Below are positions 7,675-14,247 of a stretch of DNA of 15,354 bases, piece by piece. Below the pieces are notes generated by a model, which saw only the letters and a list, made by a program, of their open reading frames with translations, was not told where the DNA came from and did not search any database. Made by a program: the position numbers and the translations under genes. Position 1 is the stretch's first letter, and each line of letters opens with the position of its first letter. Source of the DNA: Euryarchaeota archaeon UBA130 (GTDB lineage: Archaea > Thermoplasmatota > Poseidoniia > Poseidoniales > Thalassarchaeaceae); NCBI GenBank assembly GCA_002505775.1, contig DAVY01000020.1:79870-95223 (forward strand), read 5' to 3'.

Positions 7675-7882
7675 GTTGTAACCGCCGGGCCTTCTAGACG
7701 AAAAGTCACGGTCTATAACCCAACTGGATGGAGGTTAGGACCCCTGTCTTTCCAGTGGAGCTTTTTCTTGTGTACAGAAGTCTCACATTGATCATAGTCC
7801 TTCCACTGGAGTAGTTACTATTTTTCGCCAGTGTGTAAAATTCCTCAGAGAGATTGAAATCAATGATTAGGGTACGAGGTTC
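7675..7882. promoter_or_regulatory. Divergent promoter region between mcm and the PPC protein
   Basis: 208 bases without a convincing gene. On the minus strand GTTATAGACC lies about 45 bases before the mcm ATG and is a possible TATA element. On the plus side, AT-rich runs (TACTATTTTT near 7817 and GTAAAATT near 7835) could serve the gene at 7883. Two copies of a quasi-palindrome, TCCAGTGGA (7751-7759) and TCCACTGGA (7802-7810), are reverse complements of one another and lie in the middle of the region. Whether they bind a regulator is unknown. Confidence 0.4.
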
Positions 7883-8311
7883 ATGGAACACACACGTTCC
7901 GGTAGCGACATATTGGTCAGATTAGATCCTGGGGAGGAGATTCATACATCATTGAAGAAACTAGCAGATGATCTGGGTTTCGATGCTGCGGCCATCACTA
8001 GTGGTATTGGGAGGACTCGTGAGAATCAGTATGGCTACATGAATTCCGAGGGAGTCTACAAGAGAAGGCACTTGGAATCCCCTTCTGAATTGGTGAGCTT
8101 ATCGGGAAATATTGCACGAACCGAGAACGGGGAGGCATTCACCCACATACACTGCTGTTGGTCTGATGATGACAACAGTGTTCACGCTGGCCATATGTTC
8201 GAATCAACAGTTCAAGTGGTAGCTGAGATACATATCAGAGTGATGGACGGTGCTACGATGACGAGGTGCCCTCTTGCAGAGCTTGAGCTGTTAGGATTAA
8301 AATTTGAATAG
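7883..8311 (+). CDS. PPC/DUF296 domain protein
   Basis: A 142-residue stand-alone PPC (plant and prokaryote conserved, DUF296) domain. Seen in order: a strand LVRLDPGEEI (11-20), AAAITSGIGRTRENQYGY (35-52), a mid-strand VSLSGNIA (71-78), the histidine motif THIHCCWSD (87-95), and HAGHMFESTVQVVAEIHIRV (101-120). In archaeal and bacterial members the H-x-H pair plus the GGH-like histidine (here His88, His90, His104) bind a metal, and the proteins form trimers. In plants the domain is fused to AT-hooks; no AT-hook is present here. The molecular role of free-standing members is not settled, so none is assigned. The ATG at 7883 has only a GAGGT two bases away, too close to be a normal ribosome site, so the message may be nearly leaderless. 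It is followed 16 bases later by the hydrolase gene. Confidence 0.88.
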   Translation: MEHTRSGSDILVRLDPGEEIHTSLKKLADDLGFDAAAITSGIGRTRENQYGYMNSEGVYKRRHLESPSELVSLSGNIARTENGEAFTHIHCCWSDDDNSVHAGHMFESTVQVVAEIHIRVMDGATMTRCPLAELELLGLKFE

Positions 8312-8314
8312 GTC

Positions 8315-8319
8315 GGAGG
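8315..8319 (+). promoter_or_regulatory. Ribosome site deciding the hydrolase start
   Basis: GGAGG, 8 bases before the ATG at 8328. A TTG at 8304 is also in frame but overlaps the end of the PPC gene and has no ribosome site, so translation most likely starts at 8328. Confidence 0.6.
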
Positions 8320-8327
8320 CTAATTGC

Positions 8328-8927
8328 ATGAGGGTTCTATTCGCTCATGGTTTTGAGGGTGGCCCTGAGGGTTCCAAGCCGACGTACATGAGGGAGGCTC
8401 TTGGTTGGGATGTAACCTCTCCAGTGATGTCAGATCTGGGTTGGACGATAAAGAATCAGACAGAGGTCCTTTTGAGGCTCATTGATGAATGCCGTTACGA
8501 TCTTGTAATTGGGTCATCCATGGGAGGATTGGCGGCCGCAAATGCTTCGAGCATGAGGGGGGAATCAGACTTCAAATTACTATTGATCGCTCCTGCATTT
8601 GGTCTATCTGATAGTTGGGAGAATCTAACAGACGAGGAATTGGATAGTTGGGAGAAAACAGGAGTAAGGAGATACAGTGGATTTGAACTAGAAATTGATC
8701 TGGGATGGAACTTCATGAAGGATGCTAGGGAGATGTCATGGCCTACAATCAGACATCAGACTACGATAATTCATGGTTCAAAGGATGACATTGTGCCATT
8801 GGAAGTATCTAGAAGGGTTTCGGAAGACTCTGAGTTAGTTGACCTTGTCGTAATCGATGATGGCCATAGAATGAAGGAGTCTCTTTCGCATCTTTCCGAT
8901 ATAGCATCCTCACTAATGTCCAGTTGA
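8328..8927 (+). CDS. Small alpha/beta hydrolase, YqiA/UPF0227-like esterase family
   Basis: A 199-residue alpha/beta hydrolase with minimal lid. It opens MRVLFAHGFEGGPEGSKP, where the HGFEGG loop supplies the oxyanion hole, and has the nucleophile elbow GSSMGG (62-67, Ser64). The acid lies in HGSKDDIVP (149-157, most likely Asp153) and the base in IDDGHRM (176-182, His180), so the Ser-Asp-His triad is complete. Short length and the early HGF motif resemble YqiA-type and related prokaryotic esterases; the natural substrate cannot be told. Residues 95-130, rich in Trp and acidic side chains, probably form a small cap over the active site. It is likely co-transcribed with the PPC gene. Its end overlaps that of the convergent livF by 15 bases. 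Confidence 0.85.
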   Translation: MRVLFAHGFEGGPEGSKPTYMREALGWDVTSPVMSDLGWTIKNQTEVLLRLIDECRYDLVIGSSMGGLAAANASSMRGESDFKLLLIAPAFGLSDSWENLTDEELDSWEKTGVRRYSGFELEIDLGWNFMKDAREMSWPTIRHQTTIIHGSKDDIVPLEVSRRVSEDSELVDLVVIDDGHRMKESLSHLSDIASSLMSS

Positions 8928-9632
8928 CCCCAGGAAGTATTCACCGATCTCAGGATCGGTTAGTATTTTGTCCGCATCTCCGGTGTGTACAATCTTTCCA
9001 TTGGAAACGATGTAGCCCCTGTCCGATCTGGCTAGAGATAGCCGGGCATTCTGCTCGACAATTAGAACTGTAATCCCTTGATCCCTGAGAGAGTCTATCC
9101 TTTCGATAATCTGTTGTTGGTATAACGGAGATAGCGCCGCTGTGGGCTCATCCAAAAGTAAGAATTTGGGATCTGATATCAATGCACGTGAAATTGCCAG
9201 CATTTGTCTTTCTCCTCCCGAAAGCGAGGCGGCTAGGTCGTGGACCCTGTCTTTGAGATCGGGAAACATGCCCAATGCCCTCTCTATCCTCTCCGCTAGA
9301 GTGATGCTTGGTAGGCTGTTACCTCCCATCTGCAGGTTCTCCAATACTGAGAGAGAAGGGAATACGTTGTCTACCTGTGGAACATATGCTATGCCCTGAT
9401 TGACCAGCTGATCCGTCCTCCATCCTGAAACATCGTTCCCTCTGTATGATACCTCTCCAGAATAGTATGTGGCGATTCCGAAAATTGTCTTAATGAGGGT
9501 TGATTTTCCACATCCATTTGGCCCTATTATTGTGACGAATTCTCCCTCGTCTACGTACATATCGATCCCGTACAGAATCTGTACCGATCCATAGCCCCCC
9601 TCTAGACCTTTGATATCCAACACTCTACTCAT
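8913..9632 (-). CDS. livF: Branched-chain amino-acid-type ABC transporter ATPase LivF
   Basis: Cytoplasmic ATPase of a HAAT-family importer. 239 residues, standard length. Walker A GPNGCGKST (37-45), Q-loop in YVPQ (83-86), signature LSGGE (137-141), Walker B FLLLDEP (157-163), and the H-loop position occupied by Gln in IVEQNAR, as is normal for LivF proteins. The ALGMFPDL (119-126) segment and the short C-terminal region lacking the LivG extension separate it from its neighbour. The ATG at 9632 follows the livG stop by 2 bases, and the overlapping GAGTGAG may serve as its ribosome site. It is the last gene of the operon and runs 15 bases into the end of the opposing hydrolase gene, leaving no room for an intergenic terminator. 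Confidence 0.94.
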   Translation of the reverse strand: MSRVLDIKGLEGGYGSVQILYGIDMYVDEGEFVTIIGPNGCGKSTLIKTIFGIATYYSGEVSYRGNDVSGWRTDQLVNQGIAYVPQVDNVFPSLSVLENLQMGGNSLPSITLAERIERALGMFPDLKDRVHDLAASLSGGERQMLAISRALISDPKFLLLDEPTAALSPLYQQQIIERIDSLRDQGITVLIVEQNARLSLARSDRGYIVSNGKIVHTGDADKILTDPEIGEYFLGSTGH

Positions 9633-9634
9633 AT

Positions 9635-10429
9635 TTACTCACTCTCCGATGGAGTTGCCGTAGCGCCAAGATACGCCTCGATAACATCCTTATTGGCCCT
9701 AACCTCATCAGGAGTTCCCTGCATCAGGACCTCGCCCTCGTTCATTACGACTATTCTGTCGACTCCTTGTCGAAGAATGAAATCCATGTTATGTTCGATG
9801 ATTAGGATCGAAATTCCGGTTTCATCAACTATCCTTCTCAGATTATTGAATATCTTCATGGCCAAGGGACCAGCCACGCCAGCTACGGGCTCATCAAGAA
9901 GGAGAAGCCTTGGACTTCCCATCATTGATCTTCCTATATCGACGAGCTTTGACTGACCACCTGAAAGCTCACTAGCAAGATTGTGGGCCATATGTGGAAC
10001 TTCTAGCTGGTCCAATGCCTCAAAGGCCATGAGTAATCTTTCTTTTTCAGAGTCATTTTTTGTAGTAAAGAGGGATCTTATGAATTCGACGGGGGATGAT
10101 CCGAATTGATTCCTTGGTGGTACCATAAGATTCTCTATGACGGTCATCTCTCTCCACAGGTTTGTATGCTGGAAAGTCCTAGTCATGCCTTTATTCTGTA
10201 TTTGATCTGGCCTGAGGTTTGAGATGTCCTCCCCGAACATCTCTATTTCTCCTGAAGTCTGCTGTAGTAGCCCGCTAATGCAATTGAAGGTAGTGGATTT
10301 CCCGCAACCATTCGGGCCAATTAGGCCTACAAACTCTCCTTTCCCAACCTCGAATGAGACGTCTTTAACAGCTACAAGCCCACCGAACTCTTTTCGAAGG
10401 CTGTTCACCTTCAAGACTGGTTTACTCAT
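9635..10429 (-). CDS. livG: Branched-chain amino-acid-type ABC transporter ATPase LivG
   Basis: Second ATPase of the importer, 264 residues from the chosen start. It shows Walker A GPNGCGKSTT, the Q-loop in TRTFQHTNLW, the signature LSGGQ (SELSGGQSKL), Walker B RLLLLDEPVAGVA and a true H-loop histidine in ILIIEHNMDFI. The GLLQQTSGEI and EPVAGVAG segments and the C-terminal extension ending in TPDEVRANKDVIEAYLG are typical of LivG/BraF. The start is placed at the ATG at 10429. A GTG at 10438 is in frame, but it lies inside the ribosome site AGGAGGTGG that sits 5 bases before the ATG. The ATG overlaps the last codons and stop of livHM, so translation is probably coupled. Confidence 0.94.
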   Translation of the reverse strand: MSKPVLKVNSLRKEFGGLVAVKDVSFEVGKGEFVGLIGPNGCGKSTTFNCISGLLQQTSGEIEMFGEDISNLRPDQIQNKGMTRTFQHTNLWREMTVIENLMVPPRNQFGSSPVEFIRSLFTTKNDSEKERLLMAFEALDQLEVPHMAHNLASELSGGQSKLVDIGRSMMGSPRLLLLDEPVAGVAGPLAMKIFNNLRRIVDETGISILIIEHNMDFILRQGVDRIVVMNEGEVLMQGTPDEVRANKDVIEAYLGATATPSESE

Positions 10430-13400
10430 TGGAGCCACCTCCTAGTGGTCGAGTCGGTCTCGATGGTACTTCGGGAAGAAGTCCCTTGGAGTTGAATTTG
10501 AGAGAGAACAGCATCAAACAACCAATCAGCATCAGTTTGATGTAAACCATATCTGCACTAATCACCCCACCAAAGAATGACTCATCGATAGAGCGTTGGT
10601 CTAGTAGTATTGATGCCAAGAAGAAGATTGATGCGCCCGATGCTCCGATATCGAAAAGCTTGGATGATCTGGTGACCATCCCAACTAATGCCAAAGTCAG
10701 GAATATTGTGAACACATCCCACTGATTTGTCAAAATCCATTCGAATAGACTGTCTATTCGGTCTGCTGTAGTGTGCAAAGGCAGATCTGATGATCCTTGA
10801 GCCGCCACGAGCACGTTGAATACGAATTCCATCAGAACGATAATGAATGCACCGATTACCATACCCCTATTATTCGATGTCCCACCAATGATGAATGCGG
10901 CCCAAACAAGGAACGTTGATCTTGCGGGAGACATGAAGCTGGCATCGAAACCCGTCAGCTTCCATGCCCATAGAGCGCCTGCTAACGCGGCAATTGCTGC
11001 CCCCAGAGCTAGACTGGCCGCCTTATGGGTTAGAATGTCATGACCATGGTGTTGAGCCACATCCTCATCTTCCCTTATCGCCTTTAGGATCCTTCCCCAG
11101 GGGGAGGCCAGGAGTCTGGAAAGAATGAACCACACAACAGCCACAGAAAGCAAAGAGATAATCATCAGCATCAGCATGTATGGGGCTGGTTCACCAAGGT
11201 TCAGTAGCTCTCCTACGTGATAAGCAGGGGTACTGTCGAGTAACACATCGTCCCTACATGCATCTGGACCGGCCCACTGAGTATCTGGCCCAGATTTCTC
11301 GGAGCCACAGAACCACCAATCCTCCATTGGAAGTGGATATCCTGAGATTCCTATTGCCGAAGCAACTGGTCCAGCCCTCAAAAGTGGCTCCCCCGCCAGT
11401 AGGACCCTGACAATCTCGCCTAACGAAATTGTAACTATGGCGAAATAGTCGGTTCTGAGGCGGGCAGTTGGATAGGCGAGTAGCCAGCCAAAAACAGCGG
11501 CTAGTACCATCCCAATGAGAGTGGCTTCCAGAATGCCCCAGTCATAACCATGTACTCTTTCCGGAGCCGTTAGGATGGATACAGTTATCGCACCTACGGA
11601 GACAAAGAAGATAACTCCAAAATTTACCATCCCAGTATATCCGGTATGCAGGTTTAGTGAGAAGGACATCAGAATGAATATTGAAAGGGTTAGGAGGACG
11701 TTTGAGACCTGGAGTGTTTTCTTGAATGCAAATGTGTCTGACTCCGCAATAGGAAGCCAAGCTAGGAACAAAATTAGTACCAGTAGGAGGCCATAGAATA
11801 GAATATTTGACCCCAGATGGCTTTGTCTTCCATACAGCTGCAAATCTTCCTTGCTGTTTTTAGGTACTTTCAGTTTGTCCATCAGCGAGCCTAGGAGTTC
11901 TCTTATTCGATTCGATGTGTCAAGTTTGCTTCCATATCTTGAGAGTAAATTCTGTAACTTATTTTTCTGGGATCTAACCATTATCTCGTGATTTCTATCA
12001 AGTTTGGACCATCTCTGACCGATGGATTCGAATGGAGAATAGACTGCTTGTACACCCATCTTGAGAGCCATAGAAAGGCTTGATTGTGAGCTCTTTTCCT
12101 CGTTTCCGGAGAATATCCTAATTCCCTCATAAATCGAATACGCCCAGAGACAGATTATTGCCAATGGCCAAATCAAATCTCCAGTGTCAACTATGAAGTT
12201 TACAATGTCAACCTCCATTTTCATCTGACTAAGCCATGATTCTCGCATATCTGACAAAGCTCCCGGAATCCACTGCTCAGCCTCGAAAGGGGTTAGGTCG
12301 CTGGGGGCCCTAGTCTGTTCCAAGAGATGCTCTTCGGTTAGGGGCGAGTCGGATAGGAGGATCTCCCCGTCATTTCTTCCCGTCAACAGATAGAGGTTGG
12401 ATTCAGCAAACTCATTGTCCAGACACGCGTCTGCACATGCCCCGTCTGAGAAGGAGTTCCTACCCACGAAGTTGCTAAACCTATGGTAAACATAGGATGC
12501 AACTGCTATTGCAGTGAAAGATTGTGCTTTGTGTGACCTGCCCCTCCACCAGTGATGGAGACCGAAAATTCCAGTGGGCATGATAGCCAGTCCAGTCGCA
12601 ATTTTGTCATCCCTGTCGGTTGCTTCCCTCTTTTTTCTGAGCCTATCAATTTTCCACTTCTCATAGGCGTCTCCTATTCCCTCTGGCATAATCATTAGAA
12701 TGGCGACGAGGAAGATGTAGGGCATTACCCCGTCTAAAGCGGAGTAGTTTGACCTACCCAGTGGCAACCCAACTCCAATTAGTACTGGTGAGGACAATGC
12801 CCTTACGAATCCAACTATGATTGAGCCAATGATGGCACCCGGTATTGAGCCGATTGTGCCAAGGACAATTATCGCGAAGGAGGGAAGTAGTAGTGTAAAT
12901 GCGGTTTCAGGACTGAACCTGAGAGTCATGGCGAAAATGGCGCCACCCATTCCTGAAATTCCGGCCGAAAGGAATGCACTGGACAGGTGTACCCTCTCCA
13001 CATTGATGCCACTACTGGCCGCGAGTTCTGGGTTATCTGCAACAGCTCTCATTCTTCTGCCGAGTCTTGTCTTGTTTAGAAGTAGCATCAGAAGAAGGAC
13101 GGCAGAGAATATGACAAAGGGAACTGCTCCCTTGTAGTATGCATAATTGGTGGTAGCTTGAGTGACGCAGTCTGCTGTAGTGTCGTACAGCTCGTAAGCT
13201 GGTTTGGATGCCTCATTCACGATTCTAGACAGGATGGGCTCTCCGGATTCGTCTATGCCTGTTTCCTCGCATGTCCATGAAGTGTATGTCCTTCCGTCCT
13301 CCAAAGTCCTGTCACCCAGATTGAGTCTGAGTTTGGTTGTTGGAATCTCCCATCTCAAGCTAGGCATTCTCCAATCTCCCTCGGGCTCAAACATATTTCT

Positions 13401-14162
13401 TGATGATCCGAATCGTAGGTAGGTTAGAGCACGGAGAATTAACGCAACGCCCAGTGATGCGATCATCATTACTTGTGGGGTAGCTTTGCTCTTTCGGAAT
13501 CCTCTGTATACCAGCCTATCGATTATTATGCCAGCTAGACCAGTAAGTATGAAAGCCAAAACTAGCGTGAATATAAGTACGGACCAAGTAAGAACTCCGT
13601 CCTTCGTAGTGCTTAGACTCGACATAGGGAAGAAATAGTCGGTCCAGATCATTATCATTGAGAGGTACATTCCTATCATGAACAATTCAGATTGGGCGAA
13701 GTTTCCATACCTCTGTACCTTGTAGGTCAGTGTTAGCCCGATTGCTATGGCCAAGTATGTGGATGACCATGTTAGTGTTCCAGTGATTATTGATACCAGA
13801 TCAAGGGTGAATGAAGCTCCGGTATCTAGCCCCCGAAGTAGGATGTCCAATGTAACAAATGTAACAATGACCATGAAGATAGGGGACAGTATCAGTCCCA
13901 CGGTTCTGACATTGCTACTTGGAACATCGTCGAATAGGATTTTGACTAGAATGAAGCCGGCAGTAATTGACTCAACAATCTGTAGAAGCCAAACTAAGTC
14001 GTCTGGAAGGCCCCCTCCAACAAGGATATCCAAGAGGTTCAAGACACCTAATCCGTTTGATGTACCTAGAAGGTTTGAGTCAATGAACAGAAGTACGGCG
14101 ATAATTGTTCTCTGTATCCCTCTTGGAAGGCTTGAGAGCTTTTCACGAGCTTCATGCAGCAT
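10422..14162 (-). CDS. livHM: Fused LivH-LivM permease of HAAT-family ABC importer
   Basis: A single 1246-residue polypeptide joins both permease halves. Residues 1-120 are an N-terminal extension with about three membrane segments. The LivH part (about 121-505) has the family opening ITGTLTWSSTYLAIAIGLTL, NFAQSELFMIGMYLS (154-168) and the ATPase-coupling loop GRRMRAVADNPELAASSG (368-385). It contains an insert (about 252-345) with Cys298 and Cys332. A linker (about 506-785) holds two further membrane segments (about 524-560, 662-685), an outer loop with CADAC (576-580), and a charged helical cytoplasmic stretch (686-780). The LivM part (about 786-1225) has LNLHTGYTGMVNFG (836-849), the second coupling loop GRILKAIREDEDVAQHHG (1023-1040), and an insert (about 950-992) with Cys952 and Cys969. 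Separate livH and livM genes are the norm. The reading frame is continuous. The ATG at 14162 has only a weak ribosome site. Function is confident; ligand specificity is not determined. Confidence 0.92.
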   Translation of the reverse strand: MLHEAREKLSSLPRGIQRTIIAVLLFIDSNLLGTSNGLGVLNLLDILVGGGLPDDLVWLLQIVESITAGFILVKILFDDVPSSNVRTVGLILSPIFMVIVTFVTLDILLRGLDTGASFTLDLVSIITGTLTWSSTYLAIAIGLTLTYKVQRYGNFAQSELFMIGMYLSMIMIWTDYFFPMSSLSTTKDGVLTWSVLIFTLVLAFILTGLAGIIIDRLVYRGFRKSKATPQVMMIASLGVALILRALTYLRFGSSRNMFEPEGDWRMPSLRWEIPTTKLRLNLGDRTLEDGRTYTSWTCEETGIDESGEPILSRIVNEASKPAYELYDTTADCVTQATTNYAYYKGAVPFVIFSAVLLLMLLLNKTRLGRRMRAVADNPELAASSGINVERVHLSSAFLSAGISGMGGAIFAMTLRFSPETAFTLLLPSFAIIVLGTIGSIPGAIIGSIIVGFVRALSSPVLIGVGLPLGRSNYSALDGVMPYIFLVAILMIMPEGIGDAYEKWKIDRLRKKREATDRDDKIATGLAIMPTGIFGLHHWWRGRSHKAQSFTAIAVASYVYHRFSNFVGRNSFSDGACADACLDNEFAESNLYLLTGRNDGEILLSDSPLTEEHLLEQTRAPSDLTPFEAEQWIPGALSDMRESWLSQMKMEVDIVNFIVDTGDLIWPLAIICLWAYSIYEGIRIFSGNEEKSSQSSLSMALKMGVQAVYSPFESIGQRWSKLDRNHEIMVRSQKNKLQNLLSRYGSKLDTSNRIRELLGSLMDKLKVPKNSKEDLQLYGRQSHLGSNILFYGLLLVLILFLAWLPIAESDTFAFKKTLQVSNVLLTLSIFILMSFSLNLHTGYTGMVNFGVIFFVSVGAITVSILTAPERVHGYDWGILEATLIGMVLAAVFGWLLAYPTARLRTDYFAIVTISLGEIVRVLLAGEPLLRAGPVASAIGISGYPLPMEDWWFCGSEKSGPDTQWAGPDACRDDVLLDSTPAYHVGELLNLGEPAPYMLMLMIISLLSVAVVWFILSRLLASPWGRILKAIREDEDVAQHHGHDILTHKAASLALGAAIAALAGALWAWKLTGFDASFMSPARSTFLVWAAFIIGGTSNNRGMVIGAFIIVLMEFVFNVLVAAQGSSDLPLHTTADRIDSLFEWILTNQWDVFTIFLTLALVGMVTRSSKLFDIGASGASIFFLASILLDQRSIDESFFGGVISADMVYIKLMLIGCLMLFSLKFNSKGLLPEVPSRPTRPLGGGSNE
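10435..10443 (-). promoter_or_regulatory. Ribosome binding site of livG
   Basis: On the minus strand AGGAGGTGG, a near-perfect complement of the 16S rRNA tail, 5 bases before ATG 10429. It lies inside the last codons of livHM, which end in glycines (GGG) encoded by the same bases. Confidence 0.7.
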
Positions 14163-14203
14163 CTACTACACGTACCTTTACCATTTGAAATCAAAGTGTT
14201 GGG

Positions 14204-14234
14204 GCAGTGTGGCGGGACAAGCCCGCCACACTGC
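14204..14234 (-). terminator. Stable intercistronic hairpin between livK and livHM
   Basis: Arms 14204-14216 and 14222-14234 form a perfect 13-bp GC-rich stem with a 5-base loop (CTTGT on the transcribed strand), extendable by G-U pairs. It begins 14 bases after the livK stop and lies about 40 bases before livHM. The transcript after the stem (CCCCAACACTTTGATTTC) is not a strong U-tract, so a partial terminator or a 3'-end stabiliser of livK mRNA fits better than full termination. The structure is seen; the role is inferred. Confidence 0.6.
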
Positions 14235-14247
14235 TTTACGTTGCCAA

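Noticed and set aside
7706..7891. 61-codon minus-strand open frame between mcm and the PPC gene
   Set aside because: It fills the divergent promoter region, overlaps the PPC start, lacks a ribosome site and resembles nothing known.
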